Shown: piece after piece, positions 9,785 through 18,700 of the stretch
How the letters are laid out: every line of letters starts with the position of its first letter
Numbering within the stretch: the stretch's first letter is position 1
From: Smittium mucronatum
Taxonomy: Eukaryota; Kickxellomycota; Harpellomycetes; Harpellales; Legeriomycetaceae
Assembly: GCA_001953115.1 (NCBI GenBank)
Contig: LSSL01001789.1
Span: 9,996 to 35,909 of the forward strand
Length of the DNA: 25,914 nucleotides
Reading direction: 5' to 3'
The notes under the pieces: model-generated
Database searches by the model: none
What the model was told of the DNA's origin: nothing
Seen by the model: only the letters and a program-made list of their open reading frames with translations
Program-made: the position numbers and the translations under genes

Positions 9785-10472
9785 TCTAGACATCGATCGG
9801 CCAATGCAATGGGAGAAATGGATGCTAACCAATTGCTAATAAGGAATGTGTAGCTGTGCCAATTAAGGCTTTGAAACTGACAATGTGGTTGGCCAAGTTT
9901 GTTGAGCAGGAGACCCTCATTCAGCGCCTCTTAAAGGCATTGGCTGCGACTTCTGGGCCAAACCCTTTGATCCCCACTGGCCCAGCCGCATTAAGAGGGA
10001 AGGTGCCAGCATTATGCTGAATTTTGAGCTCTTGTTATAAAACCAGAAACGGGCCCAGTTTTTTTTGAATCTTTTGGTTGACAATGGGAAGGTAAAGGGA
10101 GGGGGGGAGGGCACTGCTCTCCACTTTGAAGACTCTTTAGACCTCCGGCTTCTTAAAACGTGTTTCTGCTATAGACCCACAAGGTCTGGCCATTTGTAAT
10201 TATAAATGCCTGAATTAGGATTTCTTCTAGGTCAGCTTTAAGCTTTTCAGGTCTGGGATTTCCAATAATCAAAAATTTTAAATCAAAACAAAATATTCAT
10301 CTTTTTCTAAAAACCTTCTTGTTATGGCGTGGATTGGATCGGGCCAACGGCTGCTGCATGTGTGATCCCCAGAACTTTGATTGGGTATTGGCCCATGCGC
10401 TGGATAAAGAATTTTCTTTGGTGTTTAGGAATAAAGTTTATTTTACTTTTTTTAATTTTCATCTACACCTAA
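9785..10472 (+). pseudogene. Relic of a eukaryotic tyrosine recombinase (Crypton/phage-integrase-like)
   Basis: Three pieces in order match the layout of a tyrosine recombinase. (1) 9829-10020: VPIKALKLTMWLAKFVEQ, like the N-terminal SAM-like core-binding helices. (2) After a frameshift near 9935: LKGIGCDFWAKPFDPHWPSR then IKREG, like the family's TI..YL.GI...H...G..DP..SP.+KR.L+G linker; the same frame continues past one TAA (10038) to EDSLDLRLLKTCFCYRPTRS, like the helix leading to the catalytic Arg in FLRSGE. (3) In the same frame after more stops, 10323-10440: WIGPTAAACVIPRTLIGYWP then MRW, like the C-terminal HSFRIGAAT..A..GIP..LI..LGRW motif. The His-x-x-Arg and the nucleophilic Tyr are not preserved, and the spacing between pieces 2 and 3 is too short, so part of the catalytic domain is deleted. 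Not functional. Assignment is by remembered motif pattern. Confidence 0.55.
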
Positions 10473-11099
10473 TAACTCTAAAAAAACCCCATTGATAATC
10501 TTGCTAATCCATAATTAATTAGAGCGCGCACTGTTTCCATAAATTATCCGTGAAATAGTTGATTTATAACCAAGAATAGAGTTCTACAGCCCAATTGTGG
10601 GTCTTTTAGAGAGAATCCATGGAACAAGACTTTATAATCCAACAATGTTAATGATCATTTGGAATTAATACGCTTATTTTTTTTGGTTTAAAGTCAAAAA
10701 TCGGAGAAAAAACAAATAACTTCCCTATTTGAGAGCCAAAAACGGGTGAATGCATTTCTCTTTTGGATAAAAATATCAAAGGCAAACCAGTATTTTTAGC
10801 AACATTAAAATGATGATTTTAATTTACTTGAAAATACGAATTCCACTCTGATATTTTTTTGATTTTTATAAACTTAGGACTACTCTTTATTTTTCAATTC
10901 AGTTAGAAAAAACAAGATGAAATTACCCCCTGTAAAGATCTTGTGTTAGAATTCCCTAAAAAAAGGTGTTTAATTAAGAAAAGTGGAAAACAAAAATACA
11001 GTTTTATAATGAGCTATCTATGATTTTGAGCCAAAATAAAACTCCTACAAGATATTCAATCCTAAACTCTTTAAGTGAAAAGGATAAAAAGCCATCTGT
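10473..11099. other. Intergenic DNA, nothing recognised
   Basis: AT-rich, with no exon, RNA gene or element recognised on either strand. The right end must contain the 3' untranslated region and polyadenylation site of the HAUS4-like gene, but no clear AATAAA-type signal on the minus strand could be assigned. Confidence 0.5.
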
Positions 11100-12087
11100 T
11101 TAATCTGACTTTGAAAAAGTTTCAATATCCGCCTCCAGCTGCCTAATTTTGTTTGAAACACTTAAAAACTCGTTTGAGATAAATGTGAACTCTGGACCTG
11201 CTAAGCTATAAGCAGATAAGCTGGTTTCCACTTCTTTGGATTTTTCACTTAATGCTAAAAGCTCCGACTCAAGTGATTTTTTTACATTAGAAATTGCGTC
11301 CAATACCGGGTTTCCAAAGTGTCTTTGTGCAAACTGGTATTTGTAAACCCTCATCTTTAACTCCATACTTTTAATCAACCCGCAGTAGAATTCTACTAGA
11401 GTTTTGCAAAGATCAGAATCGGCATTATTTTCTTCTAGCATGGGTATCAGTATCTCCAGTAACAGTGAACCCTCCGTGCAAAGATTATTAAAATATTCGC
11501 CTGTTAATATGATCATCTCTTTGTATTTTGCCATTATACTTTGCTTCCGCTTGCTCCTATACTTTTTAGTAATTTCCTCAAAGGGTATTTCCTTCAATTC
11601 TTCGTAATCCTCATTGATTTTCTCCGAAATTACATTTATCAATTTTTCATCCTAAAAGAATAAACATAAATTTAGTCATTCGAGCCAATATTTTTTCATT
11701 ATACTCACAAATGCAAATTCTTTAAACCTTCTTGTATCCGGTATTATGAATAGCTTTTCGCATCAGCTCTGAATATTTATCCTCAGACTCTTCTTCCTCT
11801 GATAAAGTTTTTAAAATCAAGTATTCCGTTAGCGTCTTTTGACATTCCTCATCCCCATAAGTTTCTATCAATCCAACTACACGTTTCAACATTGAATTCA
11901 TCTTGATCTCCTCGGAATTACTCGTAGCCTAACATGATTTTGATATATTAAAAAAACTGATTAAAAGGCTAATTTATTTATTATTAATACCTCCAGTTCG
12001 AATATACACTATATTTACCAATTCCTGTAAGGATTCATTCAAAATCGCCATCGTCTTCATTGCAGCCTCCAACGCCATATTCTCCAT
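11100..12087 (-). CDS. HAUS4: HAUS augmin-like complex subunit 4
   Basis: Augmin binds spindle microtubules and recruits gamma-tubulin rings for branching nucleation. The model has exon 1 12019-12087, exon 2 11728-11928 and exon 3 11100-11651, totalling 273 aa. The start ATG follows an in-frame TAA at 12091-12093. The C-terminal half aligns well with animal and plant HAUS4/AUG4 as I recall them: KSMELKMRVYKYQF (about 184-197) corresponds to the conserved LKLRMEELKIL region, then a coiled coil, then LSAYSLAGPEF (about 235-245) matching the Y..LG.EF signature, then IRQLEADIETFSK at the end. The N terminus is shorter than in human (363 aa), so more 5' exons may exist. Intron 1 uses donor GTAAAT. 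Intron 2 is ambiguous: a weak GTTTAA donor keeps frame, whereas the strong GTGAGT donor 19 nt downstream (11708) would require a one-base frame change. Confidence 0.75.
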
Positions 12088-12229
12088 TGCTTATCGACCA
12101 ATAGATTCTCCTAAACCAGAGAGCTTTTATCTATGAAATAAAACATTTAATAATATCATAATCTATAAAATTAAAAATCTTGAAAACTCTGCAATATACA
12201 TTTAGTTTCCAAAGTAACAAGCATACAAT

Positions 12230-12508
12230 TTAATACCGCCCACTTTCTTCCATCCAAGCCAAAAAGTCTGCCGCTAACTCTCCTTGTTTGCCACTCTCAC
12301 ATAATTACCAACTAATTCAAATGCTCTGCTCCCTCTCAGGGTATATTCTGCCTTCTTAAAATGGCCAGTAGGAATCCTAAAATAACCTGCAATTAAAAAT
12401 TATCGTATAATAGATGTCAGAATTAAACATTTGAAACTTATGGCGTAAAAACTTGCCCGAAAATCCCGAAAACTGATGTATCTCAACTCAACCAGTCAGT
12501 TTTCTCAT
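12230..12508 (-). CDS. Possible small spliced gene or gene remnant, function unknown
   Basis: Just upstream of HAUS4 a higher-GC minus-strand tract reads like an exon. After an acceptor TTGCAG (exon from 12386) it gives YFRIPTGHFKKAEYTLRG then SRAFELVGNYVRVANK, ending at a TAG at 12274-12276. A candidate first exon (12493-12508, MRKLTG) joins in frame over a 106-nt intron with a weak GTTGAG donor. Around the TAG another frame becomes open with GELAADFLAWMEESGR, up to a TAA at 12230-12232. Either a one-base shift has broken a longer gene, or the protein is only about 42 residues. The family is not recognised. It could also be an upstream exon connected with HAUS4. Confidence 0.3.
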
Positions 12509-13019
12509 TATTACTCGCTTAAAAAAAACATTATAAACTTCCAGTAAAATAGCCTCTTACAGTATTTTAATTTGTTTTTATTGGTTTCAATAATTACGGA
12601 TTCCAAAAAAAATGATATTTGTTTGGATTACCAATATTTATTATAGCATTTTTTTTCAAGTAGATGAAAATCCCACCAACCACCCCCATTTATTTTCTAT
12701 GCATCATCCCTTAATTCCGTGATAATAAATAAATATACGTTAATCCCTTTTAGGTCCAAAAATGGTACGAATTAGGTTATTATCTTTCAAACAGTATATA
12801 CTTTTGGTTTCAAACCTAAAAATTATTAATTTAGATTTTCGTTTACGCTAAATGGTGGATTGTACAAATAGAGTATCGTTTTTTTTTTTTACATCTGTTT
12901 TTAATGATTGATAATATATCCACAAATAGATTCCTAACGCGTTTTTAATCCCTGGATAATTAAACTAAAAGTGATTAGTTATTTTCCATTTATTTCTCCT
13001 TCATGTTACGTTATGTTAT
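12509..13019. other. AT-rich DNA, nothing firmly recognised
   Basis: No gene, RNA or element could be assigned. A patch on the minus strand around 12650-12770 has a few open codons with Gly/Trp content, but not enough to support a feature. Confidence 0.5.
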
Positions 13020-13440
13020 TGAGATTTGCGTATTTCATCTCCCCGATTTATAAACAGTTTTCTAATAGAACAAATTTAATCTGGCGTTTCAATGTTGTCA
13101 ATATTGGTTAATATTCGACGAAATTGGAGCGAATTCGTGTATTTTAATCAATTTTCGACTAATATGAAAATTTAGTCAGTAATCGCATTCAATTATTAAG
13201 CCATTTTCGACTAATTTCAATTTAATTTGGTGGTCAATGAAATTGATGATTTTGAATTGGATAGAGGGTTTTTACTGGCTATTTTCTAATTAAGTCAAAA
13301 TGAACAATTTTTTCAAGCATCTTACTAAACTTAAATAATCTAGAAAATGAATTTTTTTATGTATAAAATCTTAAATATTGAAAACTTATTTTTTTTTGAA
13401 AATAAACTGACCCATAAAGTGATTAAATGGTTTTCTATGT
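13020..13440 (+). repeat. Left copy of a diverged long inverted repeat
   Basis: This tract matches the reverse complement of about 18235-18700. The best core is 13119-13180, where about 48 of 60 positions agree by hand alignment, including an uninterrupted ATGAAAATTTAGTCA. Similarity continues inward with indels through GGCTATTTT-TAATTAAGTCAA (13278-13299), TTTTTCAAGCATCTTACTAAAC and a T-rich GAAAAT stretch to about 13440. Outward similarity is weaker, to about 13020 (shared ATTTGCG). The outer and inner limits are approximate. Confidence 0.75.
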
Positions 13441-15191
13441 ATTATTTTTATATCAAAATGAGTTAATGTCACCAATTTACGAAGAGAATATTGATATGTC
13501 TAGAATTTTCTTAGTAGTAATACATAATCATAAGTTCCACTAAAAGTTGTGTCTAGCTCATTCCATTTAGATAATCTGTGATCAAATTACGTTTTTTTAT
13601 TCTTTTTACTTGAAAGCTACCTTTAATTACACATGTTTTAACTTTATACAACATAGTGAGAAGGCTCTCATAAAATTAAGGCGCGCTTTATAGCTTTTAT
13701 AAATAAAATAAAATATTAATATTAATACTAGAAGATGAAAAAAGGTTTACTGTATATTTTTCCATGGTAGAAAAATAAAAAAGGGACTTTCTTTAAATAT
13801 GGTACACTAAATAGAATTTGACTGGGATTCTTATTACTTTGTCCACACACTAAAGATCTAATAACGATAAAAATAAGGTTATGACTTTTTGGAAGATTTC
13901 CTATAAGATTAAATTTTAATATCGTTTTGATTTGAATTTACTAGTTCCAAAATCTAATTCAGTAACTCAGATCGGAGTATCTTGTAATTTTGGAATTTAA
14001 TATATAAGCTTTATAAAAAAAAATCCATAAAGCCCAGAACGTTAAATTGTTTTGATATAAACTCATTAGAGGGATTATCTACATTATATGGCTATAAAAA
14101 ATATAAACAACCAATTAAAGAAACATCGCCCAGTTATACATTACAAAATAAAATTTAAAATTTTCTATTTGTGAATAATTGATTTATTCTCAAAAAATTT
14201 AAACGGAAATTAATCCCAAACGTTAAATTTTTATAAATGTTTCTTTAAACATGTAGATTTGGGTGAAATTAAATAAAAGCATTTATGAGTTATTTAAATC
14301 TGCTATTTTTAAATAACAAGAATAAATCTTAACACGAAAGGTAATACTCTAACAGGCATATGTGCAAAAAAATATCTCTTAAATTTCTTAAAAAAACCTC
14401 AATTAAGAATTCTAACTAGTAAAGAAACTCTGTCTATTTTTTTTTGCGATTTTTATATTGAATTCTAAAAAGGGAAAAAAATACTTGAAATTTTGACTTT
14501 TTGATTTCGAGATTACTCGTGTATATTTTTTTAAATATAAATTGTAATATTTTTCGGGTAAAATTGAAATTTCACTTTTAAATTCATTTTATACTTACAT
14601 AAAACACTACTGAATAATATTTTTTGAGAGTTATTCTCAACTGAATACGTGAATAAACCAGTAAATATAAATAAAATGCTCTAAATAATATTTATCATTA
14701 TTTGAAAAAAAATTGAGAGCCAAGTGAGTTTCTTTGCCAAATCTTTATTTACTAAAATATTCAAATATAATAATCTGGGCCTTTTTTCTATTTTTTTTTG
14801 AAAAAAATGTTGGTGTAGGTTTTCTGGTTAATTAAGGACCTCGATAGTATTCTAGAATACTATATATGATTTAATATCACAAAAATTAAAATTTTAAAAG
14901 TACTTACACTCGAAAAAAACCTCTCAATTTCAAAAAAACATCTTTTGTTTTTTTTTAAAGTCATTACTGATTTCTTAAATCAGATCTTAAAAATTAAAAC
15001 CTGTACTAATATCCAAAATATTGATAGGTACATGGAATCCAAAAAAAGCTATGGAGAAAAGTCTCTGGTTGCTTCAGTACTATCAATAGAGTACGTCGGT
15101 GACACCGAAATTTAAGATCAAAAAATATATAAATATATATCTAGAGATACAAATAATATTTATTATCTTTATTTTATATAAATTATTTTAA
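13441..15191. other. AT-rich interior left of the transposase relic
   Basis: Both strands are closed by frequent stops and no gene was recognised. Short A/T homopolymers are common. A perfect 13-bp palindrome (15096-15108) lies close to the start of the transposase relic. This stretch lies inside the inverted-repeat pair and may be the decayed left arm of the element. Confidence 0.5.
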
Positions 15192-16127
15192 CGAGATATA
15201 TTCTGTGTGCGAAAAGGGTCTTATCAAAGAAGAAATTCGCAGGGGCATTTAATACACCTTGCTCCAAAAGATAAATTACTTATATTAATGACGTATTTAA
15301 GAAATTACTTTGAATTTGAGAAACTTTGTAGGGATTTTAATACTTCAAGCAACCAGCTTGAAATATAGTAAATTCCAGAGTTAGTTAGGGATCCTCTCAC
15401 TAAACATTATCTTTCCCTATGAAGAAGGAAATTAAACTGTCTAATCCGATTATTTTAAATAAAAATAAGGGATTAGCCTTACTTATAGACTGCACCGTAT
15501 TTTTTATCAATAGTTTAATCAACTCTTTTCAAGATGGAAAACTTTTTTATTCCGGAAAGCATCACAAATATTGTGTGAAGCGATAAGTGATGGTAATACC
15601 TGATGGGAGATCAGATTTTATAAACCACGTTGTAGGAGGGTCTATTCAAGACATTCCTTTTTGTAGGAAGATGAAAAATAGTTAAAGAAACTTTTTGAAG
15701 AAGACGCCTAATGAATATAGGATTGATTAAGGTGAAGATATTTATGAATATTGAGCCATAATGGCCGATAAAGGGTATATTGGATTTGAAAAAAAAAATA
15801 AGGATAGTAATAACTAAATTAAAAGAGCTTCTTTGAGCAGGAGAGTATTTCACATAGCCAAAATTCGGTTTTAAACTATCAATTTTTTTCGATTTAAATT
15901 ATAATTACTCCCAGATAAAAAAAAAATTCAATAATAGTGAAAGAGTGATTGTTGGGGATTTTTTCGGTAGATTAAAAGGGGTTTTAAAAATGGCAAGAGA
16001 TAAATTCGGAGGTTCATTAGAGAGCATAGTTGTTATCACGATTATATGTGTAGCGCAGACTAATTTACACATTAAAAAATCAGATCTAAAAACAGATGAA
16101 GTTAAAACATACTATAAATCAGAATAA
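15192..16127 (+). pseudogene. Dead DDE transposase of the PIF/Harbinger (DDE_Tnp4, IS5-like) type
   Basis: Successive forward segments follow the order of the family. 15192-15365: LAPKDKLLILMTYLRNYFEF then EKLCRDFNTSSNQLEI, the N-terminal helix-turn-helix region. 15488-15583, in another frame: DCTVFFINSLINSFQDGKLF then YSGKHHKYCVKR, with the first catalytic Asp and the SGK-H-KY motif. 15587-15660, same frame: PDGRSDFINHVVGGSIQD, with the second Asp in the G-S-x-x-D motif. About 15758-15800: ADKGYIGFEKKNKDSNN. 15939-16127, in a third frame: RVIVGDFFGRLKGVLKMARD then a helix and TNLHIKKSDLKTDEVKTYYK to a TAA. The usual catalytic Glu in V-E-x-F-F-x-R-L-K appears as Gly here. At least six stops and two frame changes make it non-functional. 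Standard intron signals were not needed to explain it. Confidence 0.75.
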
Positions 16128-18234
16128 AAGACGTATAATCCTTAAAAAAAGAAAAATCAAGTAATAAAAGTACAGAAATAACAAAAATAACAAAAATAAA
16201 ACCAAATTATTCCGCGATATGCAGTTCGTTTCAAAAAATACTTTAAATATTTCCTTTTAGTAAGAAAAAAACATGCTTTTATGGAAATAACATCTTATTT
16301 AGAGCATGGAATCAGTGGTTCTGATCGCTTCTCTAATAATTTTTTTTTCAAATAATTTTTTTTATCTTTTAATACTAACTCTTATGTGTACTCATTTATT
16401 TTATCAATAGATAAATTGTTTATAAATCGAAAAATGTTTTATATTGTTAAGATAACTCTATTTATATTTTATTGAGGGGTTTTTTTTTGCTATTTAAACC
16501 GATTCAGGGTATTTTTATATAAATTCACTTCATTTTTTATTAAACATCTGTTTTTTTACGAATTATTAATAATATTAAACTTCGAAAAGCTTTAATTATA
16601 ATTCGAAGAAAACAACTGCACAAATTTTTATTCAAACCAAATATTTTTTATTGTAAGCAATTTAAAATTTATTATTGGTATATTTTCAATGATTTAATTG
16701 AAAAGATTAGATATAGATAATTTATTTCTAATAAAAAAGATCTCTTTATTGGACGAAGCTCTTACTCCCAATATAGGAAGAAGTTCAACTAGGAAATTTT
16801 AAGTTTTTTCAAACTAAGGACTTTTTTTTTACTTCAATAATTCTTTTTTTGTGAAAATTTCCTAGGCTTATTTTTGGAGTCTCACTTATTATATAAAATT
16901 CGTACTGTTTAAGAACAGTAATTCTTAATATTTACCAAAAATAAAGAGTCCAGAAATCGTGAATCTGGATGACAATAAAGAAACCAATTATAACGGTAAA
17001 AACACTATTTTTTCTCGCGATTAGCCTTATTTTAATAGATATACACACACATTTTAAGTTATAAAAAAAAAAAAAATTTATAACAATAAAAACCACATAT
17101 ATATTGGTATATCTCGGATATAAAATGAGCATTTTAGCCAAGCCACTGTTTTTAATTCACTTTTAAATGTAAATTTCGGAGGATTATTTTTCAGATTTAA
17201 AAAAAATTCAAACTCAATTAATCACACAATTTACTTTAATAGCTAACGATAAAAGCTGAAAAGTTGAGGCGAAAATATGCTATGGATTTTTTTACATAAA
17301 TATACATTATAGTTAAAAAAATCTGTGTTTATCATATTGCTACTTCTTTGAACTCTAAATAATATTATGTTATTACAAAGAATGCTGTTGCAAAAAGAGT
17401 CTTTGATAAGAAAAGTTTTTTTATAAAAATAATTCAAGTTTATGACATGGACTATTGTAAAAAAAATACTAATTTTCATAAAATTTTATAAATTATCAAT
17501 TTAATAGTAAAATAATTCAATGCTTTTTTCAATAAACTAAGCTTATTTTAATTAGGATTTGATGGTACATCGGAATTTCTCTTTTCATATAATTTATTTT
17601 ATTTTAGTTCTTGATTTTTAGAATAATCATTTCACGATATTGAGTATTTGTTAAACTTTAAGTTCAATAACCCTGAAAATCACCATTTAATTTTCGGTAT
17701 GAAAAATTTAATGCTACTAAATAATGGTTTATTGGTCGATGGAATTTTTTTTTTAGTAGATATCTCCTATTGAGACAGCTAGACAATTTTAATAGAGATA
17801 TACTAATTAAATAGTGATTTTGAAAGGGTTATATTATCAATTATCTTTTGTTTATGGTTTGATTTGCATTTCAACAGCAACATTATTTTCGATTATACGG
17901 TTTTTTAAATAAATTAATCATTGGCCAATAAAAAATATCAACTCTTAAACAATAAAATATAAATCGTACTATTTCTGACTAATTTTTGATATTTTCCCAT
18001 ATATATATTGAAATTCCAATCCCGAATAGAGATATATATTTTAACCAATATATTACATATACGCTTTTAAATTACTAAAAATTTAAAAATTTAGTAAAAA
18101 ATTATCCTATTGCGTAACAAAATATACAATAAAATAATGAATTTAGTTTTTTGATATAAAGCTGTGATATTTTTTTAATTGTTTTTTTGTGTTTTTTTTA
18201 ACCATTAAATGTAAATAATTACTCTATTAAATAT
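16128..18234. other. AT-rich interior right of the transposase relic
   Basis: No gene recognised on either strand; long A/T runs. A short forward patch at 16739-16790 (DLFIGRSSYSQYRKKF) looks coding-like but is too short to assign. This region lies between the transposase relic and the right inverted-repeat copy. Confidence 0.5.
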
Positions 18235-18700
18235 AAAAACCTTCAACTGTTTAATGTATTAGTATAATTTTCAAAAAAATCTTAAAATTTTTAATTCAAA
18301 AGAATATATATCGAAATAAATCCATTTTCATGATTAATAAGTTTCGTATAAACATAAAATTTTGCTGTAAAGTTTATCAAGATTATTGAAAAACAGTTCA
18401 CATTGACTTAATTATAAAATAGCCAATATAAACCTTCTATTAAATTAAGAAATCATAATTTCATTGGATACCCGATTCAATTAAAAATAGTCGAAAAAGG
18501 TTTGTCAATTGAATCGATTATTGACTAAATTTTCATAATAGTTGAAAATCGCTTAAAGTGTCCGAATTTGGTCCAATTTAATCGATTGTACTTAAAATAG
18601 TCGAATTTTAATCAAAAAAATTGAGATTTATTAGCTAATTTCAATATACTACTTTTTTTTGTTGGCTTTTTTGGTCTTTAATCGTATATAGACTAAATTA
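18235..18700 (-). repeat. Right copy of the diverged long inverted repeat
   Basis: Reverse-complement partner of 13020-13440. The best core is 18536-18600 read on the minus strand; matching continues inward (minus-strand reading) through GGCTATTTTATAATTAAGTC (18404-18423) and a TTTTTCAATAATCTTGATAAAC stretch to about 18235. Relative to the left copy it has an extra block of about 20 bases near 18590 and another of about 30 near 18340. Limits are approximate. Confidence 0.75.

Noticed and set aside
9917..10114. A minus-strand open frame of 65 codons
   Set aside because: It is antisense to the recombinase relic, has no conserved motif, and its Pro/Ser content follows from G-rich codons on the other strand.
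11404..11607. A plus-strand open frame inside HAUS4
   Set aside because: It is antisense to the HAUS4 coiled-coil exon and has no recognisable content of its own.
15611..15853. A minus-strand open frame of 80 codons
   Set aside because: It is the antisense shadow of the DDE transposase relic, whose motifs read clearly on the plus strand.
13441..18234. Idea that the whole interval is one continuous giant palindrome
   Set aside because: Beyond about 13.44 kb and 18.24 kb the arms no longer align convincingly by eye. Only isolated AT-rich words match.
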